Shown: positions 41,938-51,184 of the stretch, one piece after another
Position numbering within the stretch: the stretch's first letter is position 1
Layout of the letters: each line of letters starts with the position of its first letter
Source of the DNA: UBA1924 sp963976625
GTDB taxonomy: Bacteria; Planctomycetota; Phycisphaerae; Phycisphaerales; UBA1924
Assembly (NCBI GenBank): GCA_963976625.1
Contig: CAXBLA010000004.1
Coordinates: 98,489-162,488 of the forward strand
Direction of reading: 5' to 3'
DNA: 64,000 nt
The notes under the pieces: model-generated
Databases searched by the model: none
Seen by the model: only the letters and a program-made list of their open reading frames with translations
What the model was told of the DNA's origin: nothing
Made by a program: the position numbers and the translations under genes

Positions 41938-42921
41938 TTACTCGATCGGTTGTGCTTGGCCCACTCCGTCGCCCGATTGATCCGGGGCGCTGAGCATGCC
42001 CAGCATGGTGATTGCTTGGTAGGCGCTCAGCCCGTGTTCGCGCATCAAATGAGCTGACCATGGGTGATCGGTGCATCGCTCATCGATCGAGATCCCGGCC
42101 ATCATCTTGTTCCTCTGGACCGCCTTCATCGCGTCCACACCCAGGCACGGGTCGATCGCGATGTAGACCCCGGGGCCGTTGGCTGGGAGTTTGGATTGCT
42201 GACCTGCGGAGATCATCATCATGTCGATCTGATGGGCGATCGACGCAGCGATAGAGAACGGGCTCAACGCGTCCTGCGAGCGATCGATCGGGACCTTGCG
42301 GAGCAATCGCACATCGCAGCCTTCGCCCACCAGGGCGAGCACCATGTGCTCGAGGGTGTATCGGCACAGCACAAAGTCGTTCGGCGCTCCATGGAGCGTC
42401 ATGATCTGATGCAGCCCGCGGATACAGGCGAGCTCTTCGATATCGAGAAACCTTGGGTTAAACCCCGCCTCGATCGCCCCGCGCAGCGAATCTTTGATGT
42501 GTTCTCTGTCCGCAGCGATCCCCATCACGCTGCTTGAGGAGTTGCACCCGAGCCGGAGCGAACTCGACACGATCTGGTCGCCCCTCTGTTCCATCCCAGA
42601 CGACATGGTCATCTGGACATGATCATCGAGCTGATCCTCTCCGATCTCATGGACCGGCACATGCTGGAGCTCGCACGCTCCAAGCGGGAGCACACACAGG
42701 GCGTCGAGCCCGACAAAGTTCCCGAGCCGAGCGATCGCGGCCTTGCGGGATCGCGCCCCGAACAACGCTGGCGAGCTGCTCTGACGAAGCTGAGCGGTGA
42801 TCAGCACTGGATCTACCGCTTGTGTGGGTCTCTGTGCAATGACAAGGTCATCCTTGTGCTCGATACAACAGATCTTGTTGTGTTGAGTATGGAGAGTTGG
42901 TTGCTGCTGTAGGGCTTGCAT
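41938..42921 (-). CDS. PilM/GspL cytoplasmic-type actin-fold protein, divergent
   Basis: The first gene of the leftward pilus operon. The 327-residue soluble protein is in the PilM position, before a PilN-like gene with the PilM-binding N-terminus. The actin-like ATP motifs are hard to see, so it may be a degenerate family member. It starts with ATG at 42921. The 293 bases upstream, to the RND gene, contain the RND terminator and must contain this operon's promoter; I could not define it. Confidence 0.55.
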   Translation of the reverse strand: MQALQQQPTLHTQHNKICCIEHKDDLVIAQRPTQAVDPVLITAQLRQSSSPALFGARSRKAAIARLGNFVGLDALCVLPLGACELQHVPVHEIGEDQLDDHVQMTMSSGMEQRGDQIVSSSLRLGCNSSSSVMGIAADREHIKDSLRGAIEAGFNPRFLDIEELACIRGLHQIMTLHGAPNDFVLCRYTLEHMVLALVGEGCDVRLLRKVPIDRSQDALSPFSIAASIAHQIDMMMISAGQQSKLPANGPGVYIAIDPCLGVDAMKAVQRNKMMAGISIDERCTDHPWSAHLMREHGLSAYQAITMLGMLSAPDQSGDGVGQAQPIE

Positions 42922-43048
42922 AGTGATCCAATCCGAGTTGGGGACTCGGTGGTATCGGAGTTGATCTCACAGCACTTGATATGAATCAATCGCAGAAAAC
43001 GAGATTAGAAAGTTGTGGATTTTCAATTCAAAGTGACACAGAATTATG

Positions 43049-43073
43049 AAAAAACCCGCTGTGTTCGCGGGTT
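43049..43073 (-). terminator. Terminator of the RND efflux operon
   Basis: Minus-strand 7-bp stem (43073-43067 with 43059-43053), a 7-base loop and a T-run of six (43054-43049). It lies about 140 bases after the RND stop. The intervening 43074-43214 shows no gene. Confidence 0.75.
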
Positions 43074-43214
43074 CTGTTCGATTCATAGATTTGATTTCTG
43101 AATGGGCCGACCGATTATCTCGGGGCATATACCCCCCCGAGATTGAGTGTGCAAGCCGGATACGCCGCAACCACTCATGATCAGTTCCATCCGATATTGA
43201 GTTTGATTTATCAA

Positions 43215-46200
43215 TCAATTGTCATTTATTACAGCCCGTTCTCGCTGGAGCAAGACATAGAACACCGGCGTGAGCACGAGCCCGATCATGGTGATCCCGA
43301 GCATGCCGCTGAAGACGACGGTGCCCAGGATGCGTCGCATCTCGGAGCCCGCGCCGCTGGCAAACATGAGTGGCATCACACCGAGGATGAACGCGAAGGC
43401 GGTCATCAGGATCGGACGGAACCGGAGTCGGCACGCCTTGATCGCGGCTTCGACCTTGGGCATCCCATCCTTCTGAAGCGCACTGGCGTACTCCACGATC
43501 AGGATCGCGTTCTTGCTCGCAAGGCCGATGAGCAGGATGAACCCGATCTGCACGAGGATGTTGTTATCCGACCCGCGGAGCGAGACCCCGAGGAGCCCGA
43601 ACAAGATACACAGGGGCACGATCAGGATGATCGAGAGCGGGAGCGACCAGCTCTCGTACTGAGCCGCCAGCGTCAGGAACACCAACAACACGCTGATCCC
43701 GAAGATCACCATCGTCGAGGTCCCGGGCATGCGTTCCTGATATGACAGGTTCGTCCACTCGTAATCAATCGTCGGCGGCAAGACCTGATCCGCAAGTTGC
43801 TCCATGATATCGAGCGACTCGCCCGACGAGATCGTGGGCACCTTGTCGCCCGAGACATCCGCAGAAGGGTACAGGTTGTACCGGAAGATCTGCGAGGGCA
43901 CCGAGCTGTGCTCGATGGTCATCAGCGAACCCAGAGGCACCATCGCCCCGGAGCTGCTGCGGGTCCGCAGACGCAGGATGTCCTCCTCCTCGTCACGGAA
44001 CTCGCTGTCCGCCTGGATGGTCACACGGTTCGAGCGCCCCTGATAGGTGAACTCGTTGACGAAGGTTGAGCCAAGATACGACTGGAGCGATTGGTTGATG
44101 TTGCTCATGGGCACATCGAGCATCCGGGCGCGGGTCGCGTCGATATCCGCATAGAGCTGCGGCGTGCCGACCGAGAAGCTTGTGTAGGCGCCGAGAATGT
44201 CAGGGTGCTCGCTGGCGGCCATCGCCAATGCCCACGCGGCTTGGTTGAGTGCCTTGGACCCAACCCCGCCACGGTCCTGGAGCTGCATCTTAAAGCCGCC
44301 GCCGTTGCCGATGCCCTGGACAGGCGGCGGCGGGATGACGAAGATCATCGCCTGATCAATGCTGGCAATCTTTGCCTGGATCTCGCCGGAGATCGCCATA
44401 TCGCTGAGCCCAAGGCTCGCCCGCTCGCGGGCGTCATCAAGGGTGACAAAGATCGCCGCGGCACTCGAACTGTTCGAGAAGGTCGCGCCAGAGAAACCCG
44501 AGAAGACCACCGCGTGCTCTACCCCCGGGGTGTCAAGGGCGATCTCCGTCACCTGCTTAGCGATCTCGTCTGTCCGCGAGAGTGAAGCACCATCGGGCAG
44601 CTGCATCGCCACGATCAAGTAGCCCTGATCCTGCGCCGGGATGAACCCGCGGGGCACGCTGTTGAAGAGCATGTAGGTCCCCACAAGCAGCAGTGCAAAG
44701 ACGACAACCACGGCCCAGCGGAGCTTGATCGCCCCCTTGACCGTCTGGCCGTAGAGCTTGTTGGCCAAATCGAGCGTGGTGTTAAATGGTGCAAAGATGG
44801 TGCCCATGAGCTTGAGCCCGCGGGTCTGCTTCTCGGCTTTGGGCTTGAGGAGCACCGCGGCCATCGCGGGGCTGAGTGTGAGCGAGACGAAGGTCGAGAT
44901 GGCCGTCGACGCGCTGATGGTCAACGCGAACTGGGTGTAGAACTGCCCGGTGATCCCGCTCATGAAGGTCGTGGGCACGAACACCGCGATGAGTACGAGC
45001 GTGGTTGCGATCAGCGCGCTGCCGACCTCGTCCATCGCCTTGCGCGCGGCTTCTCTCGGCGAAGCCCCCTGCTGTATCAATCGGTCGACATTTTCGACGA
45101 CCACAATCGCGTCATCCACCACGATACCGATCGCGAGCACCAGCCCGAAGAGCGAGAGCGTGTTGAGGCTCAGCCCGAGCACATTGAGCACCGCGAATGT
45201 ACCGATCAGCGAGATCGGGATCGCGATCAATGGGATAGCCGTCGCACGCCAGCCCTGTAAGAAGACAAAAACCGTGAGCCCCACGATGCACGCGGTGATC
45301 AGCAGGGTCTTGAAGACCTCGTCGATGGATTCCTGCACGAACTCGGTCGGGTTATAGGCAACTTCGTACTTGATCCCGGATGGGAAATCTTGCGCGAGCT
45401 CTGCGATGGTCTCGAGCACGGTCTCGGCGGTCGCGACCGCGTTGGAGCCCGATCGCTGGTTGACGAGGATCGCCACGGAGTTATCGTGATCGAGTCGGCT
45501 CTTGGTGTTGTACTCCTGGGCGCCCAGCTCGACGCGTGCAACATCGCTCAGGCGGACAAGCCCGCCCTGAGCGCCACGCTTGACGATGATGTCCTCGAAC
45601 TCGCTGGCTTCGCGTAATCGCCCCTTGCTGGCGATGGGAATCTCGAAGGCACCGGCTGTGGGGATGGGTTCCTTGCCGATCGCGCCCGCGGCGATCTGGA
45701 CATTCTGTCCTTGGAGCGCGCTGATGATATCCTCGGGCGTCAGATCCAGCGATGAGAGCCGATCGACATCGAGCCAGATACGCATCGCGTACTTGCTGCC
45801 CCCGAAGACCTGCACATTGCCCACGCCATCGATGCGCAGGAGCACATCGCGCATCTGCGTGTTGGCGTAGTTGCCCAAGAAGAGCGAGTCACGCGATGCA
45901 TCGGGCGAGATGAGCTGGGCGACCAACAGAATGGTCGGCATGCTCTTATTGGTGGTCACGCCGATCTGGCGCACCTCGGCGGGCAGGCTGGGTAGCGCGA
46001 TCGCCACGCGGTTCTGCACCTGCACCTGGGCGCGGTCGATGTCGGTGCCGAGCTCGAAGGTGACGGTCACGGTCACGGAGCCGTCCGATGAGGACAGCGA
46101 ATCCATGTACATCATGCCTTCGATGCCGTTGATCTCTTGTTCGATCGGGGTGGCGACGGTCTCGGCGATGGTCGCCGAGTCCGCGCCGGGGTAGACCGTG

Positions 46201-46343
46201 TTGACGGTGATGGTCGGCGGCGCAACCTCAGGGTACATCGAGACGGGGAGTGACCCGTACGAGATGAGCCCGGCAAAGATCACCAGCAATGAGAGTACGA
46301 ATGCGAACCGGGGTCGGTCGATAAAGAATCGTGGGAGCTTCAT
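43215..46343 (-). CDS. RND efflux permease, HAE-1 (AcrB/MexB-like) family
   Basis: Proton-driven inner-membrane pump of 1042 residues, 12 helices and two large periplasmic loops. The proton-relay aspartate pair is in GIVVDDAIVVVENVDR and the partner lysine in LASKNAILIVEYA. The N-terminus (FFIDRPRFAFVLSLLVIFAG) is typical. It overlaps the adaptor gene as ATGA. Substrates of HAE-1 pumps are hydrophobic drugs, dyes or lipids; the actual one cannot be read from sequence. Confidence 0.96.
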   Translation of the reverse strand: MKLPRFFIDRPRFAFVLSLLVIFAGLISYGSLPVSMYPEVAPPTITVNTVYPGADSATIAETVATPIEQEINGIEGMMYMDSLSSSDGSVTVTVTFELGTDIDRAQVQVQNRVAIALPSLPAEVRQIGVTTNKSMPTILLVAQLISPDASRDSLFLGNYANTQMRDVLLRIDGVGNVQVFGGSKYAMRIWLDVDRLSSLDLTPEDIISALQGQNVQIAAGAIGKEPIPTAGAFEIPIASKGRLREASEFEDIIVKRGAQGGLVRLSDVARVELGAQEYNTKSRLDHDNSVAILVNQRSGSNAVATAETVLETIAELAQDFPSGIKYEVAYNPTEFVQESIDEVFKTLLITACIVGLTVFVFLQGWRATAIPLIAIPISLIGTFAVLNVLGLSLNTLSLFGLVLAIGIVVDDAIVVVENVDRLIQQGASPREAARKAMDEVGSALIATTLVLIAVFVPTTFMSGITGQFYTQFALTISASTAISTFVSLTLSPAMAAVLLKPKAEKQTRGLKLMGTIFAPFNTTLDLANKLYGQTVKGAIKLRWAVVVVFALLLVGTYMLFNSVPRGFIPAQDQGYLIVAMQLPDGASLSRTDEIAKQVTEIALDTPGVEHAVVFSGFSGATFSNSSSAAAIFVTLDDARERASLGLSDMAISGEIQAKIASIDQAMIFVIPPPPVQGIGNGGGFKMQLQDRGGVGSKALNQAAWALAMAASEHPDILGAYTSFSVGTPQLYADIDATRARMLDVPMSNINQSLQSYLGSTFVNEFTYQGRSNRVTIQADSEFRDEEEDILRLRTRSSSGAMVPLGSLMTIEHSSVPSQIFRYNLYPSADVSGDKVPTISSGESLDIMEQLADQVLPPTIDYEWTNLSYQERMPGTSTMVIFGISVLLVFLTLAAQYESWSLPLSIILIVPLCILFGLLGVSLRGSDNNILVQIGFILLIGLASKNAILIVEYASALQKDGMPKVEAAIKACRLRFRPILMTAFAFILGVMPLMFASGAGSEMRRILGTVVFSGMLGITMIGLVLTPVFYVLLQRERAVINDN

Positions 46344-47785
46344 TCATCCCCTCCTGTCTGGGAATCCATCTGGGAGCCCTTCTGGGAGCCCTTCTGGGAG
46401 CCATCGATCAGCCCTACTTGCTGCGCACCGGGGATGCTCGACTCATGGCGGATCCAGTGGTCACGGTGGATGGGCTCGACCATGTCGGGCAAGCCGTTCT
46501 CGGTTGGGACGCGTTCGATGGTGCCCTCTGCGGTTTGCACGGGCATGCCCGGGAACACAAACTGGTTGCCGCGGATGACGATGCGTTCTTCGCCCGTGAG
46601 CCCGGTGCGGACCACGCGCAGCCCATCGACGATCGGACCGAGCGTGACGGGCTGGGGATAGATCACATTGTCCTCCCCCACCACCAGCACGATGCGCATG
46701 GCCAGATCCGCCGAGATCACCTCGTCGGGGATCAGCACGGTCGGCGTCCGGGCGCCCTGGTTGCGTGGGATCTGCACACTGGCGAACATCCCCGGGATCA
46801 GCTCGATCGACGGGTTGTTGAGGATGCCGCGGACAAGGATGGTCCCAGTGTCCTGATCGACCCGGTTCTCGGCGAAGTCGATCTGCCCGGCGTGCGGGTA
46901 GCCAACTTCGTCGAGCAGGGCGAGGAAGAACGGATGGCGGTATTCGCTCTTGAGCCGTTCTTCGAAGGTGCTCTGGCGGAGGTATTTGAGCAACTCCTGC
47001 TCGGAGGCTTCGATGTGGACATAGACCGGATCGAGCGCAACGATCGTGGTGATCACGGTGCCGTCGTTGGAGCTCCCGCCCTGGATCAAGTTGCCCTTGG
47101 AGACCTGCAGGCGGCTGATGCGCCCGGAGATCGGTGCTTCGATCCGGGTGTAGTCCAGATCGAGCTGCGCGTTCTCGAGCTCGGCCTTGGCCGACAGGAT
47201 CGAAGCTTCCGAGTTGATGATCTCCGACTCGGCGGCGATCACATTGGCGTTGGCACCCTGGGTCTGGGCCTGGGCCTGGGCGAACTCGCTCTCTCGCTCG
47301 TCGACAAGTTCGCGGGCGATCGAGTTGGTTTCAAACGCGAGCTGGGCGTTATCCAAGCGGGTCTTGGCGAACTTCTCAGCAGACACCGCTTGGTTCTGCT
47401 GGGCTTTGACCTGGAGCAGCTGAGCTTTCGAGCGTTCCAGATTCGCCTCGGCCACACGCACGGATGCCTGTGACTTGGAGACCGCGACCTCGAACGGGCG
47501 GGGATCGATCACCGCGAGCAGATCGCCCTTCTCGACGATCTCGCCCTCGGCGAAGTGCGTCGAGAGCAACGGGCCAGAGACCTGCGCCTGGATATCCACG
47601 GCTTCAACCGCCACCAGGCGACCGGTGTACCGGTCCCACTCGATCACCTCGGCGACGAGCGGATTGGCCACCGTCACCGTCGTCATCGGTGGTGGCGGCG
47701 GGGCCTCGGCCTGCTTGGAGCAGCCAACGAGCGCCGCGGTGGACACGAGCAACGAAAAAAGAAAGGGAACCGAACGGGATTTCAT
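46340..47785 (-). CDS. RND periplasmic adaptor (membrane fusion protein)
   Basis: A 481-residue lipoprotein (lipobox ALVGC) with biotinyl-lipoyl half-motifs around a long helical hairpin, e.g. VSGPLLSTHFAEGEIVEKGD and IEAPISGRISRLQVSKGN. It bridges the RND pump and outer-membrane channel. The helical hairpin (about 105-200) contains Ala/Gln heptads. The C-terminus carries a short Gly-Ser-Gln repeat not usual in AcrA, encoded by a 12-bp DNA repeat. Linked to both neighbours by ATGA overlaps. Confidence 0.93.
   Translation of the reverse strand: MKSRSVPFLFSLLVSTAALVGCSKQAEAPPPPPMTTVTVANPLVAEVIEWDRYTGRLVAVEAVDIQAQVSGPLLSTHFAEGEIVEKGDLLAVIDPRPFEVAVSKSQASVRVAEANLERSKAQLLQVKAQQNQAVSAEKFAKTRLDNAQLAFETNSIARELVDERESEFAQAQAQTQGANANVIAAESEIINSEASILSAKAELENAQLDLDYTRIEAPISGRISRLQVSKGNLIQGGSSNDGTVITTIVALDPVYVHIEASEQELLKYLRQSTFEERLKSEYRHPFFLALLDEVGYPHAGQIDFAENRVDQDTGTILVRGILNNPSIELIPGMFASVQIPRNQGARTPTVLIPDEVISADLAMRIVLVVGEDNVIYPQPVTLGPIVDGLRVVRTGLTGEERIVIRGNQFVFPGMPVQTAEGTIERVPTENGLPDMVEPIHRDHWIRHESSIPGAQQVGLIDGSQKGSQKGSQMDSQTGGDE
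46357..46404. repeat. 12-bp tandem repeat, four copies
   Basis: Unit TCTGGGAGCCCT (plus strand), with changes in the outer copies. It encodes the GSQK-type repeats at the adaptor's C-terminus; copy-number change keeps the frame. Confidence 0.8.
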
Positions 47786-49344
47786 GATTCATCCTCCTGC
47801 GAAGGTGCTGGATGGGTGTCTGTGTGTGGTGTGTCTGATTGGTCTGGTTCTTGATTTGGATTCTGGTCTGGCGCTTGATCTGGATCTTGGAGCATGATGT
47901 CCCGTGACGACCAGCCGCCGCCGAGGGATTTGTAGAGCCGGACGAGCGCGGTTGCGATGTCGCCCTGCGAACGGGCGAGCAGGTCTTCGAGCTCGAAGAG
48001 CCTCGACTGCGTGTCGATCACGCTCTGGAAGTCAGTCAACCCCTGGCGGTATCGATCGCTCGAAAGCTCAACAGCCACGCGCGCATCGACGACGGCTAAA
48101 CGCAGGTGCTCGACGCGGATCTGCTCTTGATCAAACTGGACCATCGCGTTCTCGATTTCTTCGAACGCTTGGAGGATCGTCCGTTCGTAGATCGCCAGCG
48201 ACTGGCTCACGATCGCGTCCTCGGCTTTGATCTGATCATGCAGGGCCTTGCGGTTGAACAGGTTCCACACCAGGCTGGGCCCGAACTGGCCCGTGCGGGC
48301 GGCGGAGCTGAAAAGATCGCCCGAGTTGGCCGCCGAGAGCCCGATCTCGCCCGAGAGCGTGAGCCGGGGATACAGATCAGCCGTGGCGATGCCCACGCGG
48401 GCGGTCTGGGCCGCAAGATTGCGCTCGGCGGCCCGGATATCGGCCCGCTGGCGGATGACATCGCTGGGCACGCCGATCATGATCTGTGCTGGCGGCGTTG
48501 GGATCGGGGCGATGGCTTGAAGCTCTGCTCGCAGCTCGCCCGGGAATACGCCCAGCAACACCGCGATCCGGTGCTCGATCATCTGGAGCCCAGCGATCAG
48601 CGTTGGGACGGCGGATTTGGTGCTCTCCAGATTCGAGCGGGCCTGCGAAACATCGAGCTTGCTCACCAGGTTGGCGTCGAACTGGCTCTGCGTAAACTTG
48701 AGTGTTTTCTCTTGCAGATCAACATTGGCGTACGCCAGGCGCAGGCGCTCTTGGAAGGTCCGTGCTTCGACATAGTTGAGCGCGACCTCGCCCATCACCG
48801 CGACGAGCACATCGCGTCCGTCCTCGATGGCGGCTTCGAGCTCGGCCTGCGACTCATCAACGATGCCCCGGTTGCGTCCCCACAGGTCGATCTCCCAGCT
48901 CGCGTCGATCCCGAGCCGATACGAGTTGCTGATCCGTGGGGTGGGCGCAATACCCGAATCACGGTTGCTCGATTCCGTCCGTGAGTAGCTGCCCGTCGCA
49001 TCGATGGTGGGCAGCAGGTTCGTGCCCGCCACGCCCCGCAGTGCGCGAGATTCTTGGATGCGGTAAAGCGCTTCCTGGATATCGAGGTTGCTCTCCAGCG
49101 AGCGATCGATGAAGGCGTTGAGCAGCTCGTCATCAAAGAGGGTCCACCATTCCCCGAGCTCGATTTGTTCGTTGCCCATCGCTTCTTCGAGCTGGGTCTG
49201 GAACTGGCTCGGGAGCTCGATGCTTGGGGCGGTGTATTCTGGCCCGACGCTGCACGCGCCGAGCAATCCGGCGGAGCCAACGAGTAATGCGGCGAACCCG
49301 AAGGAGCCGGACGACAATCGGAATGTTCGTTTAGAAATGTGCAT
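47782..49344 (-). CDS. Outer-membrane efflux channel lipoprotein, NodT/OprM family
   Basis: A 520-residue TolC-like channel. The signal ends in a lipobox LLGACSVGPEYTAP, the standard NodT N-terminus. Repeated halves have the conserved IDLWGRNRG and the FQSVIDTQSRLFELEDLLAR region. A Pro/Asp/Gln-rich tail (about 485-520) is unusual. It follows the TetR gene by 49 bases and overlaps the adaptor start. Confidence 0.93.
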   Translation of the reverse strand: MHISKRTFRLSSGSFGFAALLVGSAGLLGACSVGPEYTAPSIELPSQFQTQLEEAMGNEQIELGEWWTLFDDELLNAFIDRSLESNLDIQEALYRIQESRALRGVAGTNLLPTIDATGSYSRTESSNRDSGIAPTPRISNSYRLGIDASWEIDLWGRNRGIVDESQAELEAAIEDGRDVLVAVMGEVALNYVEARTFQERLRLAYANVDLQEKTLKFTQSQFDANLVSKLDVSQARSNLESTKSAVPTLIAGLQMIEHRIAVLLGVFPGELRAELQAIAPIPTPPAQIMIGVPSDVIRQRADIRAAERNLAAQTARVGIATADLYPRLTLSGEIGLSAANSGDLFSSAARTGQFGPSLVWNLFNRKALHDQIKAEDAIVSQSLAIYERTILQAFEEIENAMVQFDQEQIRVEHLRLAVVDARVAVELSSDRYRQGLTDFQSVIDTQSRLFELEDLLARSQGDIATALVRLYKSLGGGWSSRDIMLQDPDQAPDQNPNQEPDQSDTPHTDTHPAPSQEDES

Positions 49345-49393
49345 TCAACCTCTTGTGAAAATCTGATTGAGGGAAACAGGGTGTGGGTCTGGT

Positions 49394-49966
49394 TTATGTA
49401 TCCGTCTGGTCGTTGACTGATCGCTCGATCAGCTCTTTGAGTGTGTTGAGGACCACGGTGTGGCGCTCAAGATCAAAGCGTTCGAGCCCGAGCGCCCAGT
49501 TGAGCCAGAGCCCGTCGAGCGCGTTGACGATGACGAGCCCGACGCCTTGGGGAAGATCGTCGCTGAGCATCAGCTCGCGGACGCGCTCGCCGTGGGCGCG
49601 GATGGGTTCGATGAGCTGGGGGTCGACCGCCAAGGCGGCGAGGAAGGCCGACGACACGCTCTGGCGTTCGTCGGACCAGCTCTTCTGATCCGAGAGGTAG
49701 TAGTCGATGATCGCGCGGGCGAACCGTGCCGGCCCGGTCGGCGCCTGATCATGCGCGGCTTGATAGTTCACAGAGCACTGGTCCACGCAGCGGATGACCA
49801 ACGCGCGGATCAACGCGTCTTTGGATCCGAAGTGATGAAGCACGCCGCCCTTGGAGAGCCCGGCCTCTTCGGCCACGGCTCCGATGGTGAAGTTGGCGAA
49901 CCCGTCGCGGATGATCACCGCTTCGGTCGCTTCGAGAATCAGATCAGATGTAGAGGGTTTGGACAT
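49394..49966 (-). CDS. TetR/AcrR-family repressor
   Basis: A 190-residue regulator. The N-terminal helix-turn-helix is in FTIGAVAEEAGLSKGGVLHH, with the ligand-binding domain after about residue 60. It is the first gene of the operon with the outer-membrane, adaptor and RND genes, so it likely controls its own transcript through the palindrome just upstream. The ligand is unknown. Confidence 0.92.
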   Translation of the reverse strand: MSKPSTSDLILEATEAVIIRDGFANFTIGAVAEEAGLSKGGVLHHFGSKDALIRALVIRCVDQCSVNYQAAHDQAPTGPARFARAIIDYYLSDQKSWSDERQSVSSAFLAALAVDPQLIEPIRAHGERVRELMLSDDLPQGVGLVIVNALDGLWLNWALGLERFDLERHTVVLNTLKELIERSVNDQTDT

Positions 49967-49977
49967 AGGCCGAGATC

Positions 49978-49999
49978 ATACCGTCCAGCCGGTCGGTAT
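49978..49999. promoter_or_regulatory. 22-bp near-palindrome, TetR operator candidate
   Basis: Arms ATACCG (49978-49983) and CGGTAT (49994-49999), with 9 of 11 positions symmetric across the whole site. It begins 12 bases upstream of the tetR ATG. Size and GC-rich core are typical of TetR-family operators. The rest of 50000-50205 shows no gene. Confidence 0.65.
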
Positions 50000-50205
50000 C
50001 CACTTCTGGATCAGAATTGGGTTTAATTCCCCAATGGTTTTGTTTGTACTGGCTATGGTAGCATATCATATACCGTAAATCTAAGGAATCGAATTCATTC
50101 AACCGTTCCCCAACCGAGTGCACGATCTGATACCCTTGCGATAGATACAGCCCCATACGCCCATGCGATGAGGTCGATCGGCAATCACACAAGGATCTGC
50201 ACCGT

Positions 50206-51183
50206 ATGCCAGAAAAGAGCCAACCCAACCCACCCATTTATACCCGCCGGACCGCGATCCACGCGATCAGCGCCGGCTGTCTCGCGGGCGCCTTGTTCCC
50301 ACGCTCGGCCATTGCCTCCGCGCTACCTCGTCTGAGCACCGATCCAAGCTTCCGTATCTCGCTGGCGCAGTGGTCGCTTCATAAGCTGTTCTTCTCTGGC
50401 GAGCTCAAAGCCCTCGACTTCGCCGGCGAGGCACGCTCGATGGGCTTTGGGGGCATCGAGTATGTCAACAGCTTCTTGAAGGACAAAGCCGAGGACGAAG
50501 CGTTCCTCAAAGATCTCAACTCGCGAGCCGACGGCGTGGGAGTCAAACAACTCTTGATCATGTGCGATGGCGAAGGGGCACTCGGCGATGCGGACGAAAA
50601 AGCACGCACCCGGGCGATCGAGAACCATCACAAATGGGTCCGGGCGGCCAAGACGCTCGGGTGTCACTCGATCCGGGTAAATGCATCGAGCTCGGGGAGC
50701 TATGAAGAGCAGCAGAAGCTGGCTGCGGATGGTTTGCGTCAACTTAGTGAGTTCGCCGAGCCGATGGGGATCAGTGTCATCGTCGAGAACCACGGCGGCT
50801 ATTCATCCAACGGGCAATGGCTCGCCGGGGTCATGACCAAAGTCGATCACCCCAACTGCGGCACGCTGCCCGACTTTGGCAACTTCTGCATGGATTGGGG
50901 CCGGGCCGACGAGCCCGATGCGTGGTACGACCGGTACAAGGGGACGAAAGAACTGATGCCCTTCGCCAAAGCGGTGAGCGCCAAGTCGCACGAGTTCGAC
51001 GAGGACGGTAACGAGACCAAGACCGACTACCGCAAGATGCTCAAGATTGTGCTCGACGCCGGGTACTCGGGCTGGATCGGTGTGGAGTACGAGGGCTCGA
51101 AGCATTCCCCGCGTGAAGGCACCAAGCTCACCAAGGCACTGCTCGAAACCGTGCGGGCAGAGCTTGCCGATTCCAGCGACTGA
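50206..51183 (+). CDS. Tat-exported sugar phosphate isomerase/epimerase-like TIM barrel
   Basis: A 325-residue protein with a Tat-type signal (YTRRTAIHAISAGCLAGALF) and an AP-endonuclease-2-type TIM barrel. Metal ligands appear in VIVENHGGYSS, the following histidine region, and the acidic end GWIGVEYEGSK. Such proteins act as sugar isomerases, epimerases or hydrolases/lyases; export suggests a periplasmic sugar. It is transcribed alone, convergent with the heme-motif membrane gene. Confidence 0.83.
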   Translation: MPEKSQPNPPIYTRRTAIHAISAGCLAGALFPRSAIASALPRLSTDPSFRISLAQWSLHKLFFSGELKALDFAGEARSMGFGGIEYVNSFLKDKAEDEAFLKDLNSRADGVGVKQLLIMCDGEGALGDADEKARTRAIENHHKWVRAAKTLGCHSIRVNASSSGSYEEQQKLAADGLRQLSEFAEPMGISVIVENHGGYSSNGQWLAGVMTKVDHPNCGTLPDFGNFCMDWGRADEPDAWYDRYKGTKELMPFAKAVSAKSHEFDEDGNETKTDYRKMLKIVLDAGYSGWIGVEYEGSKHSPREGTKLTKALLETVRAELADSSD

Positions 51184-51184
51184 A

